Assembly (NCBI GenBank): GCA_949987705.1
Contig: OX465282.1
Span: 66,275,922 to 66,339,921, forward strand
Length of the DNA stretch: 64,000 nucleotides
From: Thereva unica
Taxonomy: Eukaryota; Arthropoda; Insecta; Diptera; Therevidae
Reading direction: 5' to 3'
The notes beneath the pieces were generated by a model. It was not told the origin of the DNA and made no database searches. It saw only the letters and a program-made list of their open reading frames with translations. Positions 1 through 10,879 of this stretch are shown here, piece after piece. Both the position numbers and the translations under genes were made by a program. Position 1 is the first letter of the stretch. Every line of letters begins with the position of its first letter.

Positions 1-1
1 A

Positions 2-1186
2 ATGTTTTTGGACCGCATTGTCATTCCAGTAGTATACAGAAACCGAATACTAAAACAACTTCATAAAGGGCATCCAGGTATGGAAAGGATGAAGTCTCTC
101 GCCCGAAGTTTCGTATATTGGCCAAACATTGACAATGATCTAGAAAATTACGTCAAGGAATGTTCCAGATGTATACTAGCTTCTAAATCACCAGTCAAGG
201 TTCCTTTACAATCATGGCCTTTAACAACAAAGCCATGGGAACGTGTTCATATAGATTTTGCGGGACCTTTGAATGAAACTTATTTTTTCGTCATTGTAGA
301 CTCCTTTTCAAAGTGGCCGGAAATAATTCAAATGAACAATATCACAGCAACAAACACAATTTCGGAATTAAGGAAAATATTTGCTCGATATGGAAATCCG
401 GAAATTTTAGTTTCCGATAATGGTACGCAGTTTACCAGCAGTCAATTTCAACAGTTTTGCAGAATTAATGGTATAATGCACTTACGTACAGCACCATATC
501 ACCCTCAATCAAATGGGCAGGCTGAACGATTTGTGGATACACTGAAACGAGCATTAGCTAAAATGGAAGGAGAAGGAAGCATACCTGAAATTTTAGAAAT
601 ATTCTTAAACACTTACCGTTCAACACCAAATAAAAGTGGAAAATCGCCAGCTGAAATTTTCCTAGGACGGAAGCTAAGAACAGACTTATCTTTAATATTA
701 CCAGACTCCAATAAACCTTTCAAACGCAATGAAGTTATGGAACAACAATTTAACAGAAAACACGGTGTCAGGGAGCGAAATTTCAAAGTGGAAGATAAGG
801 TTTTTGTTAAAGTATATCGTCGTGGAAAAACATTTTGGGAACCAGGTAAAATCATGAAAAGGGTTGGAACTGTTCATTATGACGTCTGGAAAAGCTCAGG
901 AACACTTATGCGAGCGCACGCAAATCAGCTAAAGTCACGACGGGAGGGCGCACCAGAGGAGCAAAACGGAAGAAGATTACCAATAGATGTGATCCTTCAG
1001 GAGTTCGATTTGGACACAAAACAGGCTCGACAGGATCAGAGGTGTGAGGATCCATCCCATTCGTTGTCAGGAGACACTAATGTTGCAACAGTACCAGCAG
1101 TGCCAGCTGATGAGCCGCCTGAGGTAAGAAGATCTTCCAGGACTAAATCATCACCAAACTGGTTGAACGATTTCGAGCGGTATTAA
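2..1186 (+). CDS. Ty3/gypsy pol C-terminus: integrase, 5' cut by window edge
   Basis: This is the integrase part of a gypsy-type Pol, the enzyme that inserts retrotransposon cDNA into chromosomes. Seen: an N-terminal zinc-binding H-H-C-C set (His21, His24, Cys54, Cys57), then the catalytic triad Asp85 (HIDFAG), Asp139 (SDNGTQF) and Glu175 (NGQAERF). The last two are separated by 35 residues, as in retroviral-type integrases. A basic C-terminal domain follows, and the tail (RRSSRTKSSPNW) is typical of gypsy Pol ends. The frame is open for 394 codons with no break and is probably continuous with protease, RT and RNase H upstream of the window. A polypurine tract starts 4 bases after the stop codon. 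Family identity is confident; whether the whole element is active cannot be judged from this fragment. Confidence 0.93.
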   Translation: MFLDRIVIPVVYRNRILKQLHKGHPGMERMKSLARSFVYWPNIDNDLENYVKECSRCILASKSPVKVPLQSWPLTTKPWERVHIDFAGPLNETYFFVIVDSFSKWPEIIQMNNITATNTISELRKIFARYGNPEILVSDNGTQFTSSQFQQFCRINGIMHLRTAPYHPQSNGQAERFVDTLKRALAKMEGEGSIPEILEIFLNTYRSTPNKSGKSPAEIFLGRKLRTDLSLILPDSNKPFKRNEVMEQQFNRKHGVRERNFKVEDKVFVKVYRRGKTFWEPGKIMKRVGTVHYDVWKSSGTLMRAHANQLKSRREGAPEEQNGRRLPIDVILQEFDLDTKQARQDQRCEDPSHSLSGDTNVATVPAVPADEPPEVRRSSRTKSSPNWLNDFERY

Positions 1187-1190
1187 ACTT

Positions 1191-1204
1191 AAAAGAAGGA
1201 GGAG
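1191..1204 (+). promoter_or_regulatory. Polypurine tract of the gypsy element
   Basis: The purine run AAAAGAAGGAGGAG lies directly between the Pol stop codon and a TG dinucleotide that opens the LTR (TGTTACC). This is the expected site for priming plus-strand DNA synthesis in LTR retrotransposons. Its position makes the assignment strong. Confidence 0.8.
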
Positions 1205-1333
1205 TGTTACCAAGGTTCATATGGTAGCACTAAATGCAAGGCATTGTGGATATTCAGCATTCGGCACTTCTTGAAGAAAACCTCCACAGCATACAAGTTT
1301 ACTTTTAAATCATTCTTTGTCTGAAATCATATT
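1205..1333 (+). repeat. Gypsy 3' LTR, at least its 5' part
   Basis: The LTR begins TGTTACC right after the polypurine tract. About 130 bases are visible before the sequence runs into the 3' end of a minus-strand LINE near 1334. No partner LTR is in the window, so the true LTR end cannot be fixed; it may be truncated. Confidence 0.6.
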
Positions 1334-3205
1334 TTATTTTATTAATAAATTTAATTGTATTGTTTTAGCATTGCCTTTCATTAATATGTAACAGATGTCA
1401 TCAGCGTAAATAAGGATTTTACAGTGCCTTAGCAGTGTAACAATATCGTCAATTGATAAAATAAAAAGAAGAGGGCCAAGATGACTGCCTTGCGGGACTC
1501 CAGAGGACGCTTCGATATTCTTCGATTTGACACCGCGGAATAGAACCTGGTAGGTTCTCTCGGCTAAGTACGACTGGAACCAATCCACAAGGGCATGCGG
1601 AAAGCCTAATTTCTTTAGTTTAAGAACTATAATAGAGTGGGAGAGCTTGTCGAAAGCCTTACTAAAATCTGTGTAGACACAGTCAGTTTGGCAGCCAGTG
1701 ACAAAGCCTCTAATTGTGTGTGAAGAGAACTCCAGTAAATTAGTAGTAGTGGAACGGGCTGCAAGAAAACCATGTTGGTTTGTTGAGATAAGCTTCTTGC
1801 AGATAGGGGCGATAGCAGAATAAATAATAGATTCGAAGAGTTTTGGTATAGACGATAACTTCGCAATTGGCCTATAATTAGATATTTCGTTTTTACAGCC
1901 TTTCTTATGGACAGGTATTATAAAAGAGTTCTTCCATAAGATTGGGAAGCGCCCTTTATTTAGGGATTTTTGAAATAAACATAGAAGAGGAGACAGTAGG
2001 GCCCCTGCACAGGATTTTAGAACAGCTGGAGGGACTCCATCAGGGCCGGACGAAAAATCTTGTGGAAGTTCATTTATATGTTTCGAGATATCATCCCTGG
2101 TTATAGACAGGGAAAAGTTTTGAGCCGTTTGGATTGCATTGATATGTCGAAAATTGTCTTCATCTGGTTGGAATACAGGGGACGAGAAACATTTGAGGAA
2201 GAACGATGCAAAATTTTCACAAATTTCGGCTGAATTAGAACTAAGGGAGTTCTCGTATTGCATGGTGTAAGGGTAATTATCAACTTTTTTCTTTGTGTTG
2301 ATAAATTGAAAGAATGCTCTGGGATCACCATACACTTTACCTTCCATGTTTCTGAGGTACTCTTTATAGAGGGTTTCGGAGAGAGCATGAAATTGGTCAT
2401 AGCAATTGAGAAATGCATCGAAACTCGCAGTGCCTTTCTTCTTCAGGTAGGTTTTCCAGAGTTTATTCTTTAGGTTTTTGGTACGTCTCAACTCGTTGTT
2501 GTACCACGGTGGGGATGATCTGGACGATTTTAACGGCTCGATAGGTACACAGGATGCGAAAGTTTCATACAGGACGGAGTAAAATCTGGTTACATCGACA
2601 TCCAACTCATTAGGTGAGAGCAACCAATTGAAATCGACCGAAGTGAGCTTGGATGACAGTTCCTCAAGGTTGGCTTTTTTAAAGTTAAAGGTAAAGGTTG
2701 ACTCCTCTGGGGTTGGCTTATTGTTAAAGACAGAACAATAGCTCAGTAGGAGAGGAGGGTGATAATTATCGACAGGTGACAAGACAATTGAGCAAGGCTC
2801 AACATTCATGCTGTCTGAGTCGGAAAAGAATACAAGATCTAACCGCCTTCCTTAAATATTATTCACACCGCTCATTTGGCACAAGCCGCAGGAAAATAAG
2901 GAATTCAGAAAGCTGGATTCCCTAGAGTTAAGGTTGTTTCCAGGAAGGTAGTTATCGTAATCATCGCAAGATACCCATTTAACATTGGGTAAGTTAAAAT
3001 CACCTACAAGTAGGAGTTCATCTTTGGAATCCATCATATCTTGGATATGATTTATGCAAGTGATTAGAATATCATAGAGATTTTGACCTCTATCGTCAAG
3101 AGTGCTGAACATATCTGGTGGGATGTAACAGCAGATTAAAAATAAGTTGTTATGAGCAAGGGAGACTTTGAGAGCGAGGACCTCAATGTCTAAAGTGTTG
3201 GAAAA
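1334..3205 (-). pseudogene. Jockey-like LINE ORF2 fragment (endonuclease-RT), one nonsense codon
   Basis: Read on the minus strand from about 3205 downward. An APE-type endonuclease segment comes first (DELLLVGDFNLPNV, with the catalytic GDFN motif, then a late SPVDNYHPP segment). Reverse transcriptase follows: fingers SSGPDGVPPAVLK and NYRPIAKLSSIPK, palm motif A VYTDFSKAFDKL, GVPQGSHLGPLLF, and motif C IYADDI. The frame is continuous except for one in-frame TAA at 2852-2854 within the endonuclease. The N-terminal endonuclease half and everything after the YADD box are missing, so the copy is truncated at both ends. The 5' end abuts another LINE at about 3205, which makes a chimeric reading frame. 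Clade (Jockey-like) is inferred from motif style. Confidence 0.87.
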
Positions 3206-4202
3206 ATCGCATCTTTGTCTAACTGTTTCGTTTCGAAGGCGATCGCGTAGTGAGACACCGAGGCTCTGCCTTAGGCATCGCATTTGGAAGACCTCGAGCT
3301 TCTTAACGTCCGGTTTGAGCAGCGCTCACGTTTCAGATCCATAAAGAGGAATCGGGTCGTACTTTTGTTTTGATGGAAATATTTGTTCTTTTCCGTATGC
3401 ACCATATTCCATATGCAATGTTGCTGTGGCCTGGCCGATGCGGCTGTAAATATCGGCCGTCGATGCCACTTTAGTTTCCTCAAGCAATTATTCCAATTAT
3501 TTGAACATCGGAACTTGTTCGATTTGCGTTCCATCGAGGTGAATATTGGCCCTCGATCCGTCCGTCCGTGAGCACTTTGGTCTTTTCCGCAGTGACGTCT
3601 GCCTGATGGACACTCGTTTGAATTGGGAGCTCCTCGGATAAGTTGCTTCGAATACGAATGCTGCTGGTTGAGCCATCGTACGACGCTTGGAGAAGTTGGA
3701 TGATTTTCAATGGCACGTGTTCGGTTTCCAAGGTTATCCGCAAGCTGTTCCAATCGACGCTGTCGAAAGCGGATTTGAAATCGATGAAAACGACGACAGT
3801 GTGTCTGCCAATTCTTAGGTGATGGAGTGCGAATATTTGATCAATACATCCTCTATCCAGTTTGTTCTTTCCGGCTCGTTTGCTCTCGATGTTTCTGTAG
3901 CCTCGATTGTATGATTTTCGTAAATAATTCCCGACTGTCGCTTTTTTTTCAAAATTGGAACAACGATCGCTTTCTTCCACGCCGACGGGACAAGATCCGA
4001 ATGCCATATGTGTTGGGACATGAAGTCGTTGTGATAAGACATCACCTCCGGCTTCAATCATCTCGGTGGTTACTTGGTCTATTCCCGACGCTTTTCCATT
4101 TTTCAGCGATTTTATTGCCTTCTTCACCTGGACAACTGTCGGTTCGGGATTGATTGATCGACGAGGTCCAGACAGCTTTCCAAGATCCATGGCTGTGTCC
4201 AT
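3206..4202 (-). pseudogene. RTE/endonuclease-type LINE RT relic
   Basis: The minus strand carries degraded RT. Visible: fingers NGKASGIDQVTTEMIEAGG, then a frameshift; palm motif A VVFIDFKSAFDSVDWNSL; a LLQASYDGSTSSIRI segment; then an internal deletion that removes the GxxQG and YADD region and joins directly to EKTKVLTDGR. The C-terminal part LEVFQMRCLR...GVSLRDRLRNE, typical of the family often annotated endonuclease-reverse transcriptase, ends at Cys near 3209, where the Jockey-like LINE begins. Several frame changes make it non-functional. The upstream limit near 4202-4250 is approximate. Confidence 0.8.
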
Positions 4203-4280
4203 TTACGGATAGGTGGACATAACTCAATTGCACACTTCACAATAAACTCCGTGGGTCTCTACCACCATGGGTTTCTACAT

Positions 4281-4476
4281 GGTATACAGAAACATAAGGT
4301 AGTGCTAAAGAGACTGGCAGCTTCGAACACAGTAAAAAAGGCTCTTTGTGACGTCAGCCCTAATGCAGAAACAACAACACCTTCGATTTTAGCTCATAAG
4401 CGAGCCCTACGTGACGTCATGAATAAAATACCATCTTACAATATACAGCCTTATACATTGCCTTGTTTCTGTATAC
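4281..4476. mobile_element. Candidate 196-bp MITE with 14-bp inverted ends
   Basis: The ends GGTATACAGAAACA (4281-4294) and TGTTTCTGTATACC (4463-4476) are perfect inverted repeats. A 12-base sequence CGTGGGTCTCTA occurs just outside both sides (4250-4261 and 4477-4488), and a variant (CATGGGTTTCTA) lies at 4267-4278. The interior has two copies of TGACGTCA. No protein is encoded. Superfamily cannot be assigned, and the flanking repeat could be target or element sequence. Confidence 0.5.
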
Positions 4477-4488
4477 CGTGGGTCTCTA

Positions 4489-5559
4489 GTTGTTTCAGAC
4501 AATCCTCAAATACGTCCGACCAGAATTCGGTTGGAGCTTAAGGGTGCGAATTTGATTTCTGAAAACAACTTGCGCAAATTTGTTTTCAAGTGCATCCGCA
4601 CCTTTATAAAAGCGTTTTCTCCAGCTCCAACTAGCTGAAGGTAATTTTTGGTAGCAGCTATAAATGTAGACCTTGGTGTTCTGCTGCTGCTACTATCATT
4701 GTGTCTGTTAGCTGAAGGTTCAGGAGCATTGCTTCTACTGGAATGCGAGCTGCAGAGCCGTCCGCGGAATTCGCAAAACACAATCAGTCCAGCTGATGAC
4801 AGCTGTCAAATTTGCTAACGAACATTATGATTCGTAAAAAGTGTAAAATTTAAAAATCATTTAAATAAAATAAAATTAGTTGGTCGGTTTTCATTGTTAT
4901 TTTTAATATGACATATGTAAATGTGGTAAATAAAATAAAATATTTTATTTGTTCAAAGTGAAATTTTATAACATTTTTTATTTAATTCGTTTAATTTTTT
5001 TAATATGAACTCGCAAACAATATGCCAACCCCAAAGTTCAACTGTCAAAAGCAAACTAGAGCCTCGGCCGAATTCAAATTCCAACAAACACGCCTCGATG
5101 TGTTTCGGCCCTATGTTCTTTTCTGACAGATGGAATCAGCAGAATTAATAACAGTATTGTTAAGACGTGTTTAACTTTCCCAGGTGCTTCTTGTTTCTAG
5201 AAAACGAAAACGTCCTGCCATATATGTAACCTGTTCCACATTGTCATTAGTATTTTCGTGTCAACTGTAATAAACAGTTGCCGATATATTTCCTATATGG
5301 GTGATTTCGCCTTAGTTTAACGTTCAAATTTACATAGATAACAGCAGTATTAGTAGCAATTAGTAGTTAAGTTTCCTTTCGAACAAGAAATCAATCTTTT
5401 GCGAGGTTTGATGGGAACCATCCATGTAGGTTATGTCGGCAATTGCATGGTTCTTTTTCACAGGAGCCCGAAGAAAACAACAACAACAATGTACAGCCAA
5501 TAAGAATCACTTCTCGAACCCCATCCAACAGAGAAATAGTAAATCGAGAGTAACACTGA
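4489..5559. other. No recognisable gene; AT-rich
   Basis: A 91-codon minus-strand open frame lies at 4506-4781 (Ser/Arg-rich N-terminus). I do not recognise it, it has no supporting motif, and it may be chance. The rest is AT-rich sequence with short A/T runs. Confidence 0.5.
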
Positions 5560-6288
5560 TGATTGGAAATTGAAAATCGATCATGGAAAATGCAGAACGA
5601 TCCTCTGCAGGACTTCTGTTAATAAAGCCTCACGCGATGTTAGGAGGAACTCGAAAGAACAGACAATGCAGGACAGACGCTGGTAAAGAAAACCGAGGTT
5701 TAGTATCTAGGAATTTGGCTGGATCAGTTCGGGTATTACGAGAGTCATATCCGTGCTGCTATAGTCAAAGACTGTGAGGATTTCCAAATGGCGAAAAGGC
5801 TCTTTTTTAGTAAACCGTTAGCTCCAGAGTTAAGGTGAATTGCTACAAGACCTTAGTCGGACCGGTTTTACCTACGGCTGCCCTGTATGGTGGAATATAT
5901 CACCATCATATACTCGTATGCAGTAGATGAGGGTGTTCGAAAGACCATGTTTAATAGCATGCTTAAGTATGTATGGAACACCTGAGATGAGTTTCAAAAT
6001 TTCCATGCCAATGATAGCCAATACGGAAAAGCAGCAACATACAGCGACAGATGATCTCATAAATACATTGATCCGAAATTACGTTGTAAGAGCGACAGAG
6101 AGCGGCAGTCCCCTAATTGTTAGTGCTTATTACCCCACACCAGCCTACTATAACATGACAAGACGAACAAGACATGTACCACCAGAAGCATTCCCGTAGC
6201 TAGACTTATTAGGTCTTATGCAGAACAGGGAGGGAGTACATTTAAAATACCACTTTTATCGCCGGGCGTGGTATAAACATGGGTGAAC
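5560..6288 (+). pseudogene. LINE ORF2 C-terminal relic (Jockey-like)
   Basis: Degraded plus-strand coding sequence. Around 5830-6180 one reads segments such as GFTYGCPVWWNISPSY and RVFERPCLIACLSMYGTPE, then LIRNYVVRATESGSPLIV, with frame changes. These match the region after the RT of Jockey-like LINEs, where a tyrosine-rich LTYGCPVW block precedes a VFERKCLR-like block. The longest clean stretch is 5927-6199. The relic is cut at 6289 by the Transib-like element, and similar 3' sequence resumes after 7722. Confidence 0.68.
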
Positions 6289-6293
6289 CGACG

Positions 6294-7717
6294 CACAGTG
6301 GGACAAAACGACAAAAACCTAGCCAAAAGTCGAAAAATCGAAGTTCGGATTTAGAACTTTTTGCCTGATAAATATCTAGTAGGAGACCCCTGCCACACAT
6401 TAAACCGGTGCTCTTTGTTGTGCTTATTATTTAAAAATGGATTCTTCTCCTCAAGGTATGTAGAAAACATTTCTGTAAGCAATATTGTCTATTTTTATAC
6501 CTGAATAATTAATTAATTAATGAAAGACAGTAAAATTTTTATTATTTTTGCTAGAAAATCTTTTGTTAAAAAAGCCCTACATAAAAAGTTCGGTGCTCTT
6601 TGTTGTGCTTATTATTTAAAAATGGATTCTTCTCCTCAAGGTATGTAGAAAACATTTCTGTAAGCAATATTGTCTATTTTTATACCTGAATAATTAATTA
6701 ATTAATGAAAGACAGTAAAATTTTTATTATTTTTGCTAGAAAATCTTTTGTTAAAAAAGCCCTACATAAAAAGTCTCGCTAGGTCCCGCTTTAAATTTTT
6801 TTAATATGTTCCTTAAACATTTCTACACAAAATACAAACAACAAAAATCGAGACTTTTTGCGATCTTTTAGACGGTGGACGTTTTTATTTAAAAAGTGCA
6901 TCATTTTATGGTTTATTTCCTTCCCTTAATTGTGTTTGAATAACCTTTTTATGTATTCATATTACATATGTTATGTATGTATTATATAATATATTTATAT
7001 AAATATTGTTTTTATAAACTGCTGCTTAAAATTTTTCGGAATGTTCTTTATATTTGTTGAGTTCGGAAACAGTATAGGTAAATTAAGTCGAAAAAAGCAA
7101 AATAGCGGAAATGATTGGGTGCAGGCTGAAATGAATGTGTCAGAGAGCTTCCTTTTAGGGTTTTTATAAGAGGTTATAAAGTCTACCAATTTTCTACCCT
7201 TCATCTAGGAGTTTTAGGGTCCAAATATCAGTTTTTTTTGCAAATACATGTTAAATGGTAAGTGTTATGATAAAATAGTGTTTAAAAAATTTGTATATTA
7301 TACTATTATTCGCAAAAAAATGTTCTGAATTTTCCGTTTTAAAGATTTAAAATACTCGTATCCACTTATTGGCGACTTGTAAAGATCATCAGACGTTCCT
7401 TTGTTGGACTACACGGTTAATATTTTCAGGAGTGATTTCCTTACAAGTTTTTATTTAAAATTTTATTTTTTTATTAAAAACTGGCGCTAAATTCGAAATC
7501 AGCGCCCCGAAAAACCCCCCATATATCAAGTTTTGTAGCAATTGAAGGAAATTTCACTACTTTTAGTCGCTATTTTGAAGCCACCATCTTGTTTATGAAA
7601 AAATGGACACTAAATTCGTGATCACCGACCCCAAAAAAAACCCGTATACCAAATTTCAAATAATTTGGTTAATGTTAAAGACTTTTGGCCTGCTTTTCGG
7701 CCTTATGCCCCACTGTG
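6294..7717. mobile_element. Transib-like non-autonomous DNA element
   Basis: The termini are CACAGTGGG at 6294 and CCCACTGTG ending at 7717, with matching subterminal words (GCCAAAAGTC inward of the left end; GACTTTTGGCC at the right). Flanking 5-mers are CGACG (6289-6293) and CGATG (7718-7722), a 4/5 match. Transib transposons have CACWRTG heptamer ends like RAG recombination signals and duplicate 5-bp CG-rich targets, so the assignment follows from ends and target. No transposase frame is present in the 1.4-kb interior. It splits a LINE relic. Divergence of the target copies suggests an old insertion. Confidence 0.68.
6406..6774. repeat. Perfect 184-bp tandem duplication inside the Transib-like element
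   Basis: Bases 6406-6589 and 6591-6774 are identical by eye over 184 bases (period 185). Each unit holds an ATTAATTAATTAAT run and starts CGGTGCTCTTTGTTG. Perfect identity inside a diverged element implies a recent duplication or an assembly artefact. Confidence 0.92.
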
Positions 7718-7722
7718 CGATG

Positions 7723-8100
7723 GGCTGAACACCGAGCTCCTGCGAGTCAGCACGCGAGTTGGCCCTTTAGATAGAGCGGAAGGTTCCACAGCCAGCTCGA
7801 AGTAATGATGGCTGGAAGAATCAATAGGATGAAGCGGGTTAATCTGTTTGTGTTTATGTAATGTGATTATGCTTAGTGTGAGTGCAGGCGTTAGCCTAAG
7901 TAGAATTAGGATCCCAGTAGGGAAATTAGGTATAGTTTTAGAAGTACTTTTGTAAAAAGTTTAGTTATAATAATAGAGTTACCGTTCTAGCATAGAAGGT
8001 GCATTTCTCAGTTGGGCTGAGAAACTTTTACCACTGCTCAGTGTCTCAGCTAAAACATGCAGACATAAAAAAATTAAACAACATTATACGAGCACAAAAC
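7723..8100 (+). other. Probable 3' end of the interrupted LINE
   Basis: Sequence continuing after the Transib-like element reads as low-complexity 3' untranslated DNA ending in short A-rich runs (ACATAAAAAAATTAAAC near 8060-8080). No open frame of note. Assignment to the LINE split at 6289 rests only on adjacency. Confidence 0.35.
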
Positions 8101-8218
8101 ATCAAATAGAAGCAGGCAAAAACAAAAAGAGAGTTGGACAGGAAATTATGACATATTAAGAAGAGTACTTTTAAGGACAACTTCAAAACTTAGCAAGCTA
8201 AAAACACTCCTATTTTTG

Positions 8219-8845
8219 TTAATTATCTATGAACATGCTTTTAACCGGTTCGAACATGTCATAATTGGTATTAGAGGAATAAATGTGCAAGAGAGGTTCA
8301 CCGCTCAGGTTGAAGTTATTCATTCTAAATGACGTGCGGCTTATTAAGAAACCTGTGTCCACCTTGTCATTCATCAGCCGATGAATGAATATAACGTCAG
8401 CAACCTCGCGACCCTTATGGGGAGAGCTAAAGTTGAGCAATTTAAGTCTGCTCTCATAAGGTGGAAGAGTAAGTGGGTCATCCCACGAGAGATAGCTGAG
8501 TGCAAATCGGACGAACTCCCTTTGAACCGAATCGATTCTACTAACATGGGAGGAGTAGTAAGGAGACCATACCTGGGAAGCGTATTCATGCCAAGGCCTA
8601 ACCAAAGATAGGCACAAGTGTTTAGTTATGAGGGGGTTGTTGAATTCCTTGGACCATCTTTTTATAAATCCCAGGACTGAATTGCCCTTGGAGGAGATGT
8701 AATTGATGTGGGTGGACAAATCCAACCTACTTTTTAACCTAACCCCTAGATCAATTACAGAGTTAGCGCGAGAGACCTTGTTGTCGAAAAAATAGATAGT
8801 TTTAATGTTAGATTTAGTTAGGGGTAACCTTGAATGATGCCGCAA
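8219..8845 (-). pseudogene. LINE RT C-terminal domain fragment
   Basis: A clean 208-codon minus-strand frame matches the thumb and post-RT part of Jockey/CR1-like ORF2. Visible: VIDLGVRLKSRLDLSTHI (the DLGV box), a GFIKRWSKEF block, SLVRPWHEYASQVWSPYY (typical LVRPxLEYxSxVWSP), then IDSVQREFVRFAL and a YESRLKLLNF segment. The palm and YADD box are absent, so it is 5'-truncated near 8848. It supplies just the part missing from the LINE at 1334-3205, but common family membership is not shown. The sequence below 8219 is probably its 3' UTR. Confidence 0.85.
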
Positions 8846-9462
8846 AATCGGGCGAGAGCCACCAGATCCTGTCGCCCGAGTCTCTGATCACTGTCGTCCG
8901 ACTGGGCTATTTTCTAGGGTTTTGGCGTAGCTTAGAGTAAGTAGTTTGCAGATTTTTAACATTTAGGTTAAGTTTTATAAAACAGAGTAAGTTAGATAAG
9001 TTTTGAGAAAATTTTCTTAGCTCAAAATTAAAAATAAAAAAAAACATAATTAATTAAGTTAGATAGGGAAAATACAAGTTTTTATTATATCGTACTAATA
9101 TATATGCTTATGTAAAAAATAGCGTGATGAGCCACATGTCGTTATATTTACTTTGCACGTGAACGTTGCATAGACTTTCAGTTTACCGTTTAACGCGGAT
9201 AATGGTGGGAAATTGCGGAAAACACCAAGATTAAGTATGTATGTCAACAAAGTAGTATACCTATAAGTGAGTAGCAAAAAATGTAACATAAATTTAGTTT
9301 TAATAAACTTCTTTCCTTCCGCCACCTACATCTTTGAAGTTATGTGTGAAATTTGTAATTTATTACAAACGATATAATGCCGACGGCTTTTTGCACAATT
9401 GAAAAACTCTTCTACAAACTGCATCATCAGGGTAAGAGTACACACTCAAACAAAACCATATA
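8846..9462. other. No gene; possible LINE 3' tail, then AT-rich DNA
   Basis: 8848-9040 has a GC-richer block (CGGGCGAGAGCCACC) that fades into an A-rich run (AAAAATAAAAAAAAAC), as LINE 3' ends do on the plus strand. 9050-9460 is AT-rich with nothing I recognise. Confidence 0.4.
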
Positions 9463-10168
9463 CAAGCATACCTCATATACAAGCAGCGCTCATAATACGT
9501 TCCTGAAAATTGAGCGTTAACAGAAACAGCGTTAAAAGAGGTTCTATTTACACTAAAATATATTGTTACGTTCCTAACATTATGCGTGTTACTTTCTTGG
9601 CTGATAATGAATTTGTTGTACCAATGGATTTCTTAAAGGTTTCCGTATTTTTAAGAATGGTTCTAATAGTTGATCTAGCCAACCTTAGGGTAGAAGACAC
9701 TTCGGACTCTCGATCACCATTCTCAATTCGCCTAATAACATTCATTTTCATCTCCAACGTCAAGCTTTTTCTAGAATGTTTAGCAACATGTGTCTGTGGC
9801 TCACCAGTTCTTTTCTCTGCCATATTTTTGTAAGCAATTGATTTTTTTTCATTTAATGAATTTTATTTATTTAATCAAAATTACTGAGGTCTATATCAAA
9901 CCATATCACTATTTCGAATGAACAATTTAATACAAAATTTCACATTTTGGGAATCCCCGAATTATAGTTATTTTAGATTTTTTTTTCTTTTCAAAAACAG
10001 GGATTTCAACAATTATAAATTACGTTTTATTAATTTTCTTATGAAATTAGAAAAAGAATACCTTTTAAAAAATATTAGTTAAAATAATTTTTTTTCTTCA
10101 AAAAACAAAAAAAGCGCTACTACAGCGAAACAGTGCTAAAAGAGGCAGCGTTAATCGAGGTATGCCTG
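9463..10168 (-). mobile_element. Tigger/pogo deletion derivative, 706 bp, TA-flanked
   Basis: The left end CAAGCATACCTC and the right end (read inward on the minus strand) CAGGCATACCTCGATTAACG match each other and the known Tigger terminal style. TA is present directly outside both ends (9461-9462 and 10169-10170), the target duplication of pogo/Tigger. The interior keeps only the N-terminal transposase fragment listed separately. The rest is AT-rich, so this is a non-autonomous internal-deletion copy. Confidence 0.82.
9566..9823 (-). pseudogene. Tigger/pogo transposase N-terminus (CENP-B-type HTH)
   Basis: An 85-residue frame begins MAEKRTGEPQTH and contains RKSLTLEMKMNVIRRIENG, then STLRLARSTIRTILKN. 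This is the first helix-turn-helix of CENP-B/Tigger transposases, which binds the element ends. The second HTH and the DDE domain are missing. It lies 345 bases inside the right end, in the direction expected for a transposase gene. The frame stops soon after the HTH, so it can give at most a truncated DNA-binding peptide. Confidence 0.82.
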
Positions 10169-10879
10169 TAATATTATCTCGAATATTTGATTTTTATTTT
10201 ATAATAAATATAGTTCTCCTAAAGTACGATTTTAAAACGCAAATTACACGTGCATTGTATTTTTAAGACGTGAATTGATAAAAATGCATCTTGGGATAAA
10301 AAAAAAATAGTTTAAAAAACTAAAAAATATGCTTTTATTTTAAAATGAACTAAAAAGCAAAAAATAATTTTGAATGTGGATTTTTTACTTCTCCAGCCAG
10401 TATATGGTACAACCAACCAACCAACCTTTCGAAATGTAAACATGCGTGGAATTGTATAGCTATATTCTTATTTTATTACCACCGGAACTTTTCGATAGTG
10501 CCCCACGAGAATGTCTACATACGTTTGCCAGCCGGCACCGACAAGTTTAGCCTGAACCAAATATGGTTTATGACTTGTTAAGCGACGTGTTAACATTTGT
10601 TATTGAAATAAACAATAATTATGTATAATAACGAGAAAAATTTATAAAATTCAATCGAAATTGCCGAAGTTATGAGTTCCACGGAATACCACTAAGTCAA
10701 GTATTTTTTTAGTTCAGGATTAAAAAAGAAAATCCAGCTACTACCCGCAACTCTCTTAGTAAACCACATATGCAGTTACGGCTGTTACATTTTATTTTTG
10801 ATGAAATGTCTATAAAAGTGCGGGAAAATTCTCCATATTGTTAAATTTGCACGAAATTTTGTGGTATTATGAATTTGAT
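10169..10879. other. No recognisable gene; AT-rich
   Basis: Mostly A/T runs. A short AACCAACCAACCAACC repeat is at 10412-10427. I see no motif or open frame of interest. Confidence 0.5.
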
